Assembly (NCBI GenBank): GCA_002778095.1
Contig: PCDL01000001.1
Location: 6,012,501-6,076,500, forward strand
Length of the DNA stretch: 64,000 nucleotides
Source of the DNA: Fragosphaeria purpurea
Taxonomy: Eukaryota; Ascomycota; Sordariomycetes; Ophiostomatales; Ophiostomataceae
Direction: 5' to 3'
Below are positions 33,082-43,762 of the stretch, piece by piece. A program made the translations under genes and the position numbers. A model generated the notes under the pieces. That model had not been told where the DNA came from, searched no databases, and saw nothing but the letters and a program-made list of their open reading frames with translations. Each line of letters opens with the position of its first letter. Position 1 is the stretch's first letter.

Positions 33082-35365
33082 ATGGCGGCCACAACAACAA
33101 CAACAACAACAGCAGCAGCAACACCGTCTACTGGCCCCGGCCTCAATGCATGCCAGAAAGTCCTCATTCATCATGCCGCCGGACTGCGTGCCACGCCCGC
33201 CTACATCCCCCCGGACGAGGTCCTCCTCCTCAAGCCCTCGTGGCTGCTCTGCTCTGAAGCCGCCTGGAACAGCATGGAGACCAACTACAACGCCCTTGGT
33301 CGCCCGGCCTTCTGCCGCAAGGACCGTTTCTGGCTCGCGCCCGACCACATCGTCGATCCCCGCGTCAACCAGCGGCCGCGCGAACGGGGCATCATCGAGA
33401 AGTGCGAGCGCATCGCCAAGGAGATGGACCTCGGCGACAACTACAACCCGCCCAACACCACGATCATGCACACCGATTTCTACCGCAAGCGTTGCCTGCC
33501 GGGCCAGCTCGTCATCGGCGCCGACAGCCACACCGGCAGCGCCGGTGCCCTCGGTGCGCTGGCCATTGGCATGGGCATCACCGATGTGCTCATGCAGATC
33601 GTCACCGGCGAGACCTTTTTGAAGATGCCCGAGGTGCTGTGCATTCGTTTTACGGGCCAGCCACCCCTGGGCGTCGGCGGCAAGGACGTCATCCTGGGCG
33701 TGCTCGGCCAGCTGCGCCGCAACACGGCCGCCGCCGAGCGCCTCGTCGAGTTCACGGGCGAGGGGCTGCGCTACCTCAGCTGCGACGCGCGCTTTGCCAT
33801 CTGCAACATGGTCACGGAGCTCGGCGGCATCGGTGCGCTCGTCGTGCCCGACGCCGTCACCGCCGAGTACGTGGCGCGGCGGCCCCCCGGCCGGCGGCGC
33901 AACCAGCCCGACGCCGTCTACTTCCGTCCCGATGCCCACGCGCAGTACGCCGCCGAGGTGACCATCGACCTGGCCACCCTCGACCACTTTGTCGCGCTCT
34001 ACCCAAGCCCGGACAACGTGGTGCCCGTGGCGCGCGCGACGCTGCCGCCGCTGCAGGGCACCTTTGTGGGCGCGTGCACGACGACGGAAGAAGATTTGAT
34101 CCTGGGCGGGCTGGTGCTGCGGGAGGGGCTGAAAGCGGGCATGCGGCCGGCCGCCCCGGGCCTGCGGCGCGTGACGCCCGGGTCGCTGGGCATCGTGAAC
34201 AAGCTGCGGCGCATCGGCCTGCTGCAGGTGTACGAGGAGGCCGGTTTCGTCGTGGGCGCACCCGGGTGCAGCTACTGCGTCGGCATGGGCATCGACAAGG
34301 CCGGCAAGGGGGAGGTCTGGCTGTCGTCGCAGAACCGCAACTACCGTGACCGGATGGGGCCAGGTACGTCGAGGTAAAAAAAAAAAAAAAAAAAAAAAAA
34401 AGAAAAAAAAGGGGATCGCCCGAAGCTGACCGAAAACAGGCTCGATTGCCAACCTGGCGTCCGCGGCCACGGTGGCCGCGTCGAGTTTCACGATGACGTT
34501 GCAGAACCCGCAGCCGCTGCTCGACCGCATCGACTTTGCCGAGTACGACGCGCTGCGCGAGTACACGGTGGCGGCGCCCCGAACGGACCCCGTGTTCGCC
34601 GAGCCGCAGCCTGCACTGGTGGGTCCAGAGCTCGCTGCGGGTCGTACCGGGACGGCGGCGGCCGAACCCACTCGACGACATGCCGCGTCCACGGACACCA
34701 ACATGGATACGTGCCTGCCCGCCACCATCACAGCCACCGTGCAGCGCTTCGGCGACAACGTCGACACGGACTCGATCGCGCCCACCGAGATCTGCATCCA
34801 GCCCACCGACGCGTCGCTCGCGCGCGGCGCGTTTCTGTACACGAGGCCCGATTTCTACGCTCGCGCGCAGGCGGGCGCCACCGTCGTCGTGGCCGGACAC
34901 GCCTTCGGCACGGGCTCGTCGCGCGAGCAGGCGCCCAAGGCCCTGCTGGCGGCGGGCATCCAGGCCGTGGTCGCGCGCAGCTTTGCGTTCATCTACGGGC
35001 GCAACCAGGCCAACAGCGGCCTGCTGGGGATCAAGGTGCAGGACGACGCGTTCTACGCGCGCGCCGCGGAGGGCACCGCCATCGCGATCGACCTAGCGGC
35101 GCGGACGATCCGGTGCGGCAGCGGCAGCGGCAGTGACGATGACGGTGACGGCACGAAGGACGTCTTCCCCTTCCAACTGGACCCCATTGAGGAGCGGCTG
35201 CTGGCGGCCGGGGGCCTGCTCAAGATGTACGATGTGCACGGGGCGGCGCTGTTTGAGCGGCTGCAGGCGGCGGCAGTGCGAAGGGCCGTTGCCGGGCCGG
35301 CAGCGGGCGAAAGTAAGGAAGGTCATGCGGCAGGGAATCCGGAGGAAAACAAACTAGCCTGGTGA
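33082..35365 (+). CDS. Aconitase-superfamily hydro-lyase, LeuC-LeuD fusion (isopropylmalate isomerase-like)
   Basis: An iron-sulfur isomerase/hydro-lyase of the aconitase superfamily. Exons 33082-34363 and 34440-35365 (76-nt intron containing an A26 run) encode 735 residues. The N-terminal LeuC-like half starts LNACQKVLIHHAAG and carries ADSHTGSAGALGALAIGMG. The [4Fe-4S] ligand region reads VGACTTTEEDL and the second pair is PGCSYCVGMG, so all three Cys are present. SSQNRNYRDRMGPGSIANL leads into the intron, and the swivel (LeuD) half has FGDNVDTDSIAPTEIC and GHAFGTGSSREQAPKALL, with the substrate-binding SR retained. GACTTT replaces the usual GSCTNS/G, and the enzyme is a little shorter than Leu1 (about 780). 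Fusion order matches Leu1, but sequence features look more like a paralogue. Substrate is unknown; leucine-pathway, lysine-pathway or secondary-metabolite roles are all possible. Confidence 0.85.
34376..34401 (+). repeat. A26 homopolymer inside intron
   Basis: Twenty-six consecutive A residues lie in the single intron of the aconitase-like gene, followed by G and A8. This is likely length-variable and prone to sequencing error, but it lies outside the coding sequence. Confidence 0.9.
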
Positions 35366-36837
35366 GCGGCTTGCGTATGAGAATCAAGGACACGCTGCAG
35401 GGCCGTCGTCGTAGTCCGGGTTATTTGCTGGCAAATGGGCAACCATGCATTATCTGATACATCAGCCAGCAAATTCTTGTCATCTGCAATGCTAGGAAAT
35501 TCATGGTGGCTGTGTGTACTTCAACTGATAAGCGAGGTATGATTGTAGAAGAAATATTTTTTTATTTTCAATTTTATTAAAAAAAGGAAACGACAACAGA
35601 AACAGAAACAACCAAAAACTCAACGAAGCCACCTCTGAAACGTTGGCTTCGCCTCTATCTTGGGGGCTGAGACGACTTCACGATGTGTTTTGTCGATGCT
35701 ACCGAACGTCCTAGTAAAACGCGATTTGCATTATTCTTGAAAAAAAGTCCACACGCAACTCGCGTCTCTGATGCGTATGCATGGGGCGTAATGTGTTGTA
35801 GAAGACAAAGCGTGTCCGTGGCGGTTGGATAAGAACAAAAGTATGGCCGCTCAGAGGTTCATGAAAAGAACAAACAAGGCTCTGAGAGGAATGGCCGGTT
35901 GCAAAACGAGACATACGACAGACAAACAGCAAAGATAGCAGCTAGTGCCCCAGAACAGCAAGTGAAAAAGCTATGTTTGCTGCGCCTCCACATTCCATCC
36001 GTCCTCCCCCTGTTTTGTTATTCAATCTTGTTCATGCTTGATGCTAGTGAGCATCATGATCTTGTTTGTCGCCTGGAGCTGCACTTTGAAGACGTTTCTA
36101 CTGGCAGTCTTGGTCAATGCAGCCAATGACGTCTTTTTATATGTCGACATTGGGACGGCTGTGCAAGAAATGGCCAACGCGCGTGGCTTGTTTCTCACAC
36201 CACATTGCCGGCCGATAACCACTTATGCGAAAATAAAAAATACCTCTCAAGGGTGTGTGATGAATTGATAAAAGCTCTCGAGGTAGCTCACCGAGTGGTT
36301 GCGCTGCCCCGTTCTCGTTACGGACGGGAAGTTCCGTAGATTTGCACTTATACGGAGAATACGGAAAATACGGGGGCAATACGGCGGGCAATACGGGCAA
36401 TACGAGCACCACACACCCCCGAGCCGTTCTTGGCCGAAAAGGCAACCGAAAACCAACTCCGCAGCCCAAGATGTTGGTTGTGCGTGCTGCGCCTCGTTAA
36501 AAACGGCCAATCACCGCCGACCAAGTCGGCGTCGCAGACAGCCTTACCTTTTCTTGTTCCTACCAATCTCCCTGTCCTCCACGTTCGGTGACGCTTTTGG
36601 CGAGAGAAACAAAGGCTCGTCAAATGAGGTAGACGATGCGAGACAGTAAGTCAAAAAAAAAAAAAAAGGGCACGGCAGCTTCTTTACCCAAAAAATCTAG
36701 AGATAAAAGACGCCAAGCATCCGCGGCAGTCTCCGTCGAGCGGTCCGCAACGATGACACCAACGCTCGGCATCACTTGAGGTGGATCACTCAAAGTGGCA
36801 AAGACAACACAAACACGTCTTCGTACGCCTTACAGCC
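35366..36837. other. Intergenic region with ATACGG cluster
   Basis: No gene-like frame is seen. At 36350-36404 there is a run of imperfect units around ATACGG/AATACGGG. It is preceded by a GTTACGGAC...GTTCCGTAG imperfect inversion at about 36317-36340. A poly-A run is near 36654-36667. A TTACAG sequence just before the next start could be a splice acceptor of an unseen 5' exon. Confidence 0.5.
36350..36404 (+). repeat. Degenerate ATACGG tandem cluster
   Basis: Six or seven imperfect copies of a 6-12 base unit centred on ATACGG occur in 55 bases, with spacers that vary. The unit shares TACGG with the TACGRAGTAC motif seen elsewhere in the window. Confidence 0.6.
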
Positions 36838-38610
36838 ATGCACATGAAGGTCTTACCGCGGCGGGGGCGGCGGCAGCAGCAGATGCAGAAGCAGAAGCAG
36901 CAGCAGCAGCAGAAAGAGGCGTGCCCTAAGCAGGGAAAGCTGGCGGCGACGCCGCCGTCGCCCAGCCCTTCGTCTACCTCGTCTGCCACGTCTGCCTCGT
37001 CTTCAAAGAACGACGATGGTAGCCAGGGATCTGCACCGTGGCGTGCGAGTACATGGACGACACTGGAGCGCCGGCTCTCGGCGCTGAGCCTGCGCTCAAC
37101 GCTTTCGTTCTCGCGGGTGAAACGCTCCCGGTCGCCGCCGCCGCCCTATGCGCCTGTCGCCCCACAGGTGGCTGTGTCGCTGGCCGCGTCAGATTCGTCG
37201 AGCACCTCCGCCGAGGCAGGCAACGACAAGAAGATGGCGAACATGGACGAGAAAAAGCAATCGGAGGCGGCTGCGGCGGCAGAGGAGCTGCTCATCGACG
37301 TGGCCGCCGCCGCCGCCCTCGGTTCCGCACCGCTGACGGCCGCGCCGGCTGCGTCGTCGCTGCCACCACCGCCCCTAGCGCCCCTCGCCCGCCCCGTCGT
37401 CGTCCCCCGCCTGCACAGCGGTTTCACCGTGCCCTTTGCGCGCGGCTGGGCCCCCTGCCTCGAGGACATGGCCAGCGCCCCCCACCGCCTCGACGCCGCC
37501 ATGTTTCTTGCCTTTGTCGACGGCCTCAACCTCGTGCTCTCCCCGCACCCGGCGGCGCTGCTCATGTCGGCCGGCGCCTTCGCCATGGAGTTTGTGCCCC
37601 ACGACTACGCCAACGGCATCGGCGCCGCGCTGGAGCTCCTGGCCGAGGTCACCACGTGGGCGGTCGCCCGGGCGCGCAGCCGGGCGTACCTGGCGCGGGC
37701 CAACGCCGCCGTGTTTGCCCCGCGCGGGCTGCACGTGAGCATCGCCGGCCACAAACGCATGCGCGCGGTGCTCGGCATGCCGCCCGCCACGCCGCTGCTG
37801 GCGCCGCTCACGGCGGCGACGGTCGACCTGGCCATGCTGGAGCGGTGCCTGCACCAGCTGGAGGCGGGCGGGTGGGCGGCGCCGCTGCAGCTGGAGGCGC
37901 GGTCGGGGCGGGTCATGCCGATGGCGCGGCCGGGCGGACACAAGCGGAGAGAACAGCCGCTGTCCTTCTGTCCGTCGGCCGACGCGAAAACCACGACCAC
38001 CACTGCTACCAGCACTACTGCTGCCGCCGCCGCCGCCGCCACCGCCGCTCGGATCGCTGTCCGCGGCGGCCGGGCCGTGCGCTACGGGCTGGCGGTGGTG
38101 GCGGACAAGCGCGTGCGCTGGGAGATCCACAAAGCGGAGAAGATGGCGCGCCGAGCGCGGCGGCGGGCGCTGAAGCGGCACACGGCGGGCAAGCCGCTGC
38201 GGGAGCCGTGGGGCGAGAAGAAACGGGTCAAGTACCTGTCGTGGATTGTTGTGCGGAACTTGGCGGACGTGCAGCGGGAGGAGGCGGCGGCGGCGGCGGC
38301 GATGGCGGCAAAGCAGGCGGCAAAGCAGAAAGCAAAAGCGGCGCAGCGACCAAGGCGGCGGGCGGGTAGAAAGGGGCGGACGGCACCGTCGGCGCCAGCC
38401 ACGCCGACGCCAACAACATCAAAGGCATCAACGACGTCGACAGCGTCGACAGCGCCAACCACGTCGACACCGACGGACATGTCGATACCGACAACCACGT
38501 CAACGCCGACAATACGACCGACAACACCAACAGGGCCCAAAAAACCGATGACAGTTCAGATAACGGCGGTAACAATGCCAGCGACGTCGCCAGTGGAGCC
38601 GTGTGTATGA
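36838..38610 (+). CDS. Fungal conserved protein of unknown function
   Basis: 590 residues from the ATG at 36838; the frame continues upstream only to a GTG. The core at about 186-317 resembles a family widespread in filamentous fungi whose members read roughly FLAFIDGLN...NP...GFVP; here FLAFVDGLNLVLSPHPAAL, MEFVPHDYANGIGAALELLAEV, and a closing segment of AYLARANAAVFAPRGLHVSI. A second basic block at about 417-482 includes RVRWEIHKAEKMARRARRR and REPWGEKKRVKYLSWIVV. Hydrophobic helices in the core may touch membranes. Gln, Ala and Thr/Pro runs flank these blocks; the tail after 500 is Thr/Ser/Pro-rich. No enzymatic motif is seen. TTACAG just before the start leaves open a spliced upstream exon. 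Confidence 0.75.
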   Translation: MHMKVLPRRGRRQQQMQKQKQQQQQKEACPKQGKLAATPPSPSPSSTSSATSASSSKNDDGSQGSAPWRASTWTTLERRLSALSLRSTLSFSRVKRSRSPPPPYAPVAPQVAVSLAASDSSSTSAEAGNDKKMANMDEKKQSEAAAAAEELLIDVAAAAALGSAPLTAAPAASSLPPPPLAPLARPVVVPRLHSGFTVPFARGWAPCLEDMASAPHRLDAAMFLAFVDGLNLVLSPHPAALLMSAGAFAMEFVPHDYANGIGAALELLAEVTTWAVARARSRAYLARANAAVFAPRGLHVSIAGHKRMRAVLGMPPATPLLAPLTAATVDLAMLERCLHQLEAGGWAAPLQLEARSGRVMPMARPGGHKRREQPLSFCPSADAKTTTTTATSTTAAAAAAATAARIAVRGGRAVRYGLAVVADKRVRWEIHKAEKMARRARRRALKRHTAGKPLREPWGEKKRVKYLSWIVVRNLADVQREEAAAAAAMAAKQAAKQKAKAAQRPRRRAGRKGRTAPSAPATPTPTTSKASTTSTASTAPTTSTPTDMSIPTTTSTPTIRPTTPTGPKKPMTVQITAVTMPATSPVEPCV

Positions 38611-41600
38611 TACCCAATGCAAAAAGGAACGAACATTGTTTGGCTTATAAATCTCCGTGTTATTTCTTATCATGCTGTGGCCTCATTTTCTTCCCTGTGC
38701 TTGTCTGTTTTGTGTCTTTTTGGTTTGAGATTGAGAGCAAAACCACTATTATGGGAGCAAGCTTGCAGATGACACGATGGGGATGAAGTGGCTTGAAGGG
38801 GCATATAATACAGGGACGGCACGAGCAGAGACGGGCGATGCAAGACTCGCAACTAGGCGCCTTGTTCGGTATAAAAGAGGGCATAGAGCAAGATCGTATA
38901 GCCTTTGACCTTTGCATGCCCTGTTGCTTCTTCCGCGAACTCGTAAACACCTTCAATACGTTCTTAACTGAATAAGAGAGAATATCTTAAACTCCATCAC
39001 TTTTGCCCCGTCTCGTCGGCGTACACCACAAGAGCCGCAGAACAAAGATGGCCGGGTGACGGCAAACGAGGAACATTGAACAGCAACGATATTAGAAAAA
39101 AGAAAAAGGCATATACCTTTCAAAGCCAAACCACTTGTGTCAATGGCATTGGCAACACCGCGTGTGCCTTTCCTCGAGCACCGCATTACGTCCGCCAGGA
39201 TATGAGGCTCCCACTTTTTTCCCCTTCTCTCTTTGTGCCCTTCTCTTTTTTCTTTCTCCTTTCATGTTCTCCTTTTTTTGTTTGAATTTCCCCAAAACCA
39301 AATGCTTCTCCTTGTTTCGTCCCCTGGAATTGCTCTTCCCTGCTGGTCGTCCCTGTCTGTATCTTGTTGCTCGTCTCTACACACGTATGCATGTTTCGTC
39401 TGATAAACATGCTGGGCAATCCAACGTACGTTGTAATGTGCTCATGGGGCACGGAGCCGTTCGTAGACGATCTCGCACAGCACCAACCAACGTTGTGTGG
39501 TTTGATCCTTTTTCGCTTCCGTTTGGGAAATCGTTTCTCTCGGGCATGTCTGTCGTGGTCGACCGCACGTGACGATCCCCGGCTAAATGGGGGCGTTTTG
39601 TCTCTCGCCGTGTCCGTGTCTCTCTCTCCTTCTGCGACAGCAATTACGGCTGCCCGCCCAGAGCCAGCCAAAGAGCCCTCAAACTGAAACGCGGCCACGG
39701 CTGCGCGCCGTTGGACAAACGAGGCGCGGCCGCAGAGGGTCTGCAGAGGTGACTCCAGAGGCGTCTCGTCTCCAGCGGGGGCTTCTGGAACCCATTTGAA
39801 CGTGCAACCGATCGGTGTACGCTGCATGCCTTTCATGTGCCACCGACGTTGTGACTGTCCCCCTTTGCTCGACGTCGATGGCTCTCACACCAAAAAAGGA
39901 TCGTCCCGCGCTGCCGAACCAGCGGCCGCATGGGGGGGCCACGAAGCATCAGCCCAAACAACGTCTTAATATGTCCTCAAGTGTCCGGCGCAGCTCCCTG
40001 CTATCGTATATGGGTGCTTTTGCTTTTTCATACTCCGTCGCCGTACGCGAATCATGCCGATAGCATCGTGGGCCCTCACTTAAAGCGCCAGCAACGTCTT
40101 CGGAGACGGAACGCAGTGACTATTACAAGATAAAGCATCGCCCTGCTTGTCCGTTTTTCTTGTCTCGGAACGGAAGGGAAAATGAAAAAGCAAATTGACG
40201 AATCCGTTTCCCGGTTTTTTTTTGTGCACAATTTGGGCTTTCATGTCGTAATTTACTGGACGCAACTATCAGCGGAAAAGCCTCATTTCGTCGGTATTAC
40301 GGAGTACATACATACGGACAGGCTGTGAGACTGCGTCTTTTGCTACGTTTTGCCTGATTGGCTCGCTTTCAGAACGGCGCTACCGTTTCAGATCCCTTGC
40401 GCCACCCCGATAGGTAATAAGTCTAATTGGGGGTAGTGCGGCGACTTGCAGCGCCGCTAGCTGTTCACTGCAAGGTACGAACCAGACCAATGGACAAGTT
40501 GCGAGAAACAGGTAGAATACGACGTTGGCCTTTGCTGTCTCCTGTCCGTGTCCTGTCGCCTGATTGGCTGTCGACGGAGTGCGACGAACAAGGTAAGAAC
40601 GAACGAGCGATGTCAGGGGTGTCGAATGTTGCTTCTCTTTTCGTCACAGACGACCAACTCACTACTCGTACTCGCACTTCGTACATACGGGCAGGGTTGA
40701 CGCTGTCGATGCTTAAAGAAGTGTCGTGTTCCCTCTGCGGAGTACACATATAATTTGATCGTACTCCGTATAGCAGTACCTGTAACTGGTGTGTTTTTGT
40801 CCCCTTTTTCCTAATAGCAGATGTATCCTTTCGCACAGGAAACTTTTGTGTGCTCCCACCCCTGCGTTTTGACAACCAGGGGAAGGAGCGACGGGCAAGG
40901 GGCCACGCAAATGGAAGGGGCGAGCGACCCTGGTCATCTTATTCACGGAGCACGAGTACGAAAAAAGTACCTCGAAAATATATGTCACACGCCGTACGAT
41001 GCCATGTCGCACTCGTGTTCCCCCATTTGTTGTCCCTTTCCCTTTTTGTCGTGCTCGCTCGCCCGTTGATGAGCCTCCTTACTCCTTATTTTCTCTCGTC
41101 TTTTCTGTTCAGAAAACTTGGGCTTTCCTCTTCTTCTCCCCTTTCCTTTACATTTGTTGTTTTCGCGATACTGTCGCGTCGCATTTGCTTCGCTTTGGCC
41201 TCTTTGTCTCTCTTTTTTTTTTCTTTTCTTTCAGTCTTTCGTTCTCACCAGTGCCCCGTGATCCTGCGAGTGCCTTATTTTTTGCCTTCATTTTTCGTTT
41301 CGACATTTCAATAATTTTTATGCTTTATTTCTCGTTTGTTCTCCTTTACAATTTGTCTTGACGACAAAAAAGTTGCGTATTTATCGTGACATCGCCAACA
41401 CAATCGACATCGACGACAAAACATTTCGATACATCAAACAAACCAGATACTGCCCTGGCCGATTTTAGCTTTTTGAATTCGCCCTTCTCCTTTTCACTTG
41501 GACGAACACCTCCTTTTCGTCGCGCACATCATTGTCGTATTCTTCCTTCCCACGTCGAGGACGAGGAACCAGAAAATCACAAAAATAGCCAAAAATAGGA

Positions 41601-43762
41601 CGCACCCTTCTCACATCTGGCTAAACGAAGCGTCCAGGCAACCAAGCCACTACAGCTTCCAGACGACATACGCAGGCACGGTCAGCTTTTCTCGTGATTG
41701 ATTGTCTGCGTGATCGTCGCGGCTTTTGCTCAAGACATCCCAACGGTCGGTCGCATCTTTGGCACCCTTGGCATCTCCCAAACACGTTTTTTTCCCTTTC
41801 GCTGCATTTTCTTTTCTTTTTTTTTCTCATCCTGCCTCCCTTCGTTGCTCCCTGCCCTGTCCGTCCCGCATTCCTGAAACGCAGCAGACCTGACCTCATC
41901 CTTTCTTCCTCCGTTGCTGCGGGTGTATCTACGGACCAGGGTTTTCGTCTGTCTGCTGGTGTTTTTGTTCACGATCAATCGCACGAGATACGGTTTATAC
42001 GTTGTGCGCTGTGTTGGACGGATAGCTGCAAGCACCCGTTCAGCCCGCGGCAACCTGCCTGCAGTATACAGCCTCCGCGCTGTTGATCCTGAGCACACAC
42101 GCAACCTGTTTCCACCGCCTGTTCGCTTCTGCACGAGTTGAGTGCAACTGGCCGACCTCGTCAAAGTGCCTTTTCGTCCTAGCCTCTCCTTCCTTTCTCT
42201 CTTTTTTCCTTCATTGCGGGATGTGTGCTTTTCTTTTGCCTGTTTTTTCGTCGTTCAATGAACGGCATATGGATTACTTACTAACTGCGATCTCGATAGT
42301 AGAGTCAATCCCGAAACACAAAAGGGTATGTGATTTTCCTCTTTGACTACCTCAACTTGCGACCGGCTGTTTTCACACCCCCCCTGGCCTGCCACCCCCT
42401 TCCCCTTTTCCTCTGCTTCCGGTTCGCTCCAGCACACTTTCGGGCCCAGGCGGGTTTGTCTTCTCAGGCCAAAACCGCCTGTGTACTCGCTTGCTGCGCA
42501 CGACATGCTGGAAGAAAGCTGTACAGCTATTCACCAGTACCTGTGCCTTTGCAAAGCATCACCGAACAACTCCTGCCACCTATGCCCTGGGTAGACCTAC
42601 CACCCACTGTTCAAACCCCCTCCCTCTCACCCCCCCCCCCCCCCCCCCCAAATGTGCGGAGCTTGGCCAGTGCAGTCAATTTAAAGGCCTTTCGTGAGGA
42701 GAATGCTATGGAGACTCCCCGGACTGTTGTGACAGCATCAGCCATATCCTCTCGGGACCTTATACGGAGTAGTACGTGGAAATTTCGACGAGAAGGGTCG
42801 AATAGGGGCAGCATAGGCGAGCAAGAAGCCAAGCTATTTGTCTCGGAATCAATCTCCTTCACAGTCTTCTCTCCCCTATCTTTTGTACCTACTGATTCCA
42901 ACTTTTCTCCTTCTCCTTTACAGTTTTCTTTCTTGTCTATTCTGTTCACACCTAGTCGCATACAGCGTCCTCTCGTACTGACTTCAGTTCTCAAACAGCG
43001 TTGCCGTTCGATCAAGACGTTACTTGGGTACATTGTGCCCTGCGCCCTGTTCTCGCTCCGTCCTCGCGTTCGTTTCCGAACTCTGGAACGCTTCGGAATA
43101 ATCGTCTCTTCCCGACTTTCTTTCTCTTTCTCTCTCTCTCTCCCCCTTCTGCTATTCTCTCTTCTCGTTTTGCTGCCATCGTCGTGCCCTGGAAAGGCTA
43201 CGGCAAAGATTCATTCACTCGACTGGTCACTTGTCTTTATTTCTTTTCTTTTTTCTGTTTTTCCTTCGCTGCTTTTTTTTCAGACCTACAGTCTTAGCAT
43301 CTTGTCCCGGTTACCTCTTTTGATTCCTCGGCTGCGCTGTCCTTAATTTCTCGTCAACTGGGCGTCACTTCGATCTTTATTGCCAACCTACCCTCAGATT
43401 TCATCTTCAATCTCGAAAGAGTCTTCTCGCGAACAGCTTTCGTGCTTTTTTCCTTTGCAAGGCGCGGTTTCTTTCGCCCCCCCTTTCGACTTATTTGGAG
43501 ACTGAGCCTCGTACCGAAACTGGGCAGCTGATTTTTTCTCAAGTCGAAGTGGCTTGATTGCTAATGATTGCACTCGACGTTTCCAACCGTTCTCCATGCC
43601 ATTGATATAAAGCGCCGGTTTTAGATCGATCGAAGCATCGTGGAGGAAGGCGGGAAGTTTCCAGGCCGAAAGACGAAGGTGGAGGAAACGGTCTGGCCAA
43701 GAAAGGAACACGAAGCGAATTGTGATAAACGCATCTGCGCTCCTGGGGAGTAGACAATTTCA
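38611..43762. other. 5.2 kb non-coding region with long pyrimidine-rich leader
   Basis: No frame looks like a gene. The decamer TACGGAGTAC is at 40298-40307, its reverse complement GTACTCCGTA is at 40761-40770, and a 9/10 copy begins at 42763. From about 41030 to 43330 the plus strand is strongly T/C-rich. This stretch ends upstream of the EGF-motif gene and may be its promoter and leader. A C20 run occurs at 42630-42649. Confidence 0.55.
42630..42649 (+). repeat. C20 homopolymer
   Basis: Twenty consecutive C residues lie in non-coding DNA upstream of the EGF-motif gene, directly preceded by a CT-rich stretch. Confidence 0.9.

Noticed and set aside
36781..36837. Upstream extension of the conserved unknown protein
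   Set aside because: It begins with GTG, not ATG; the ATG at 36838 is preferred, although a spliced 5' exon remains possible.
39186..39836. 216-codon minus-strand frame
   Set aside because: Basic, low-complexity product without recognisable motifs or splice context.
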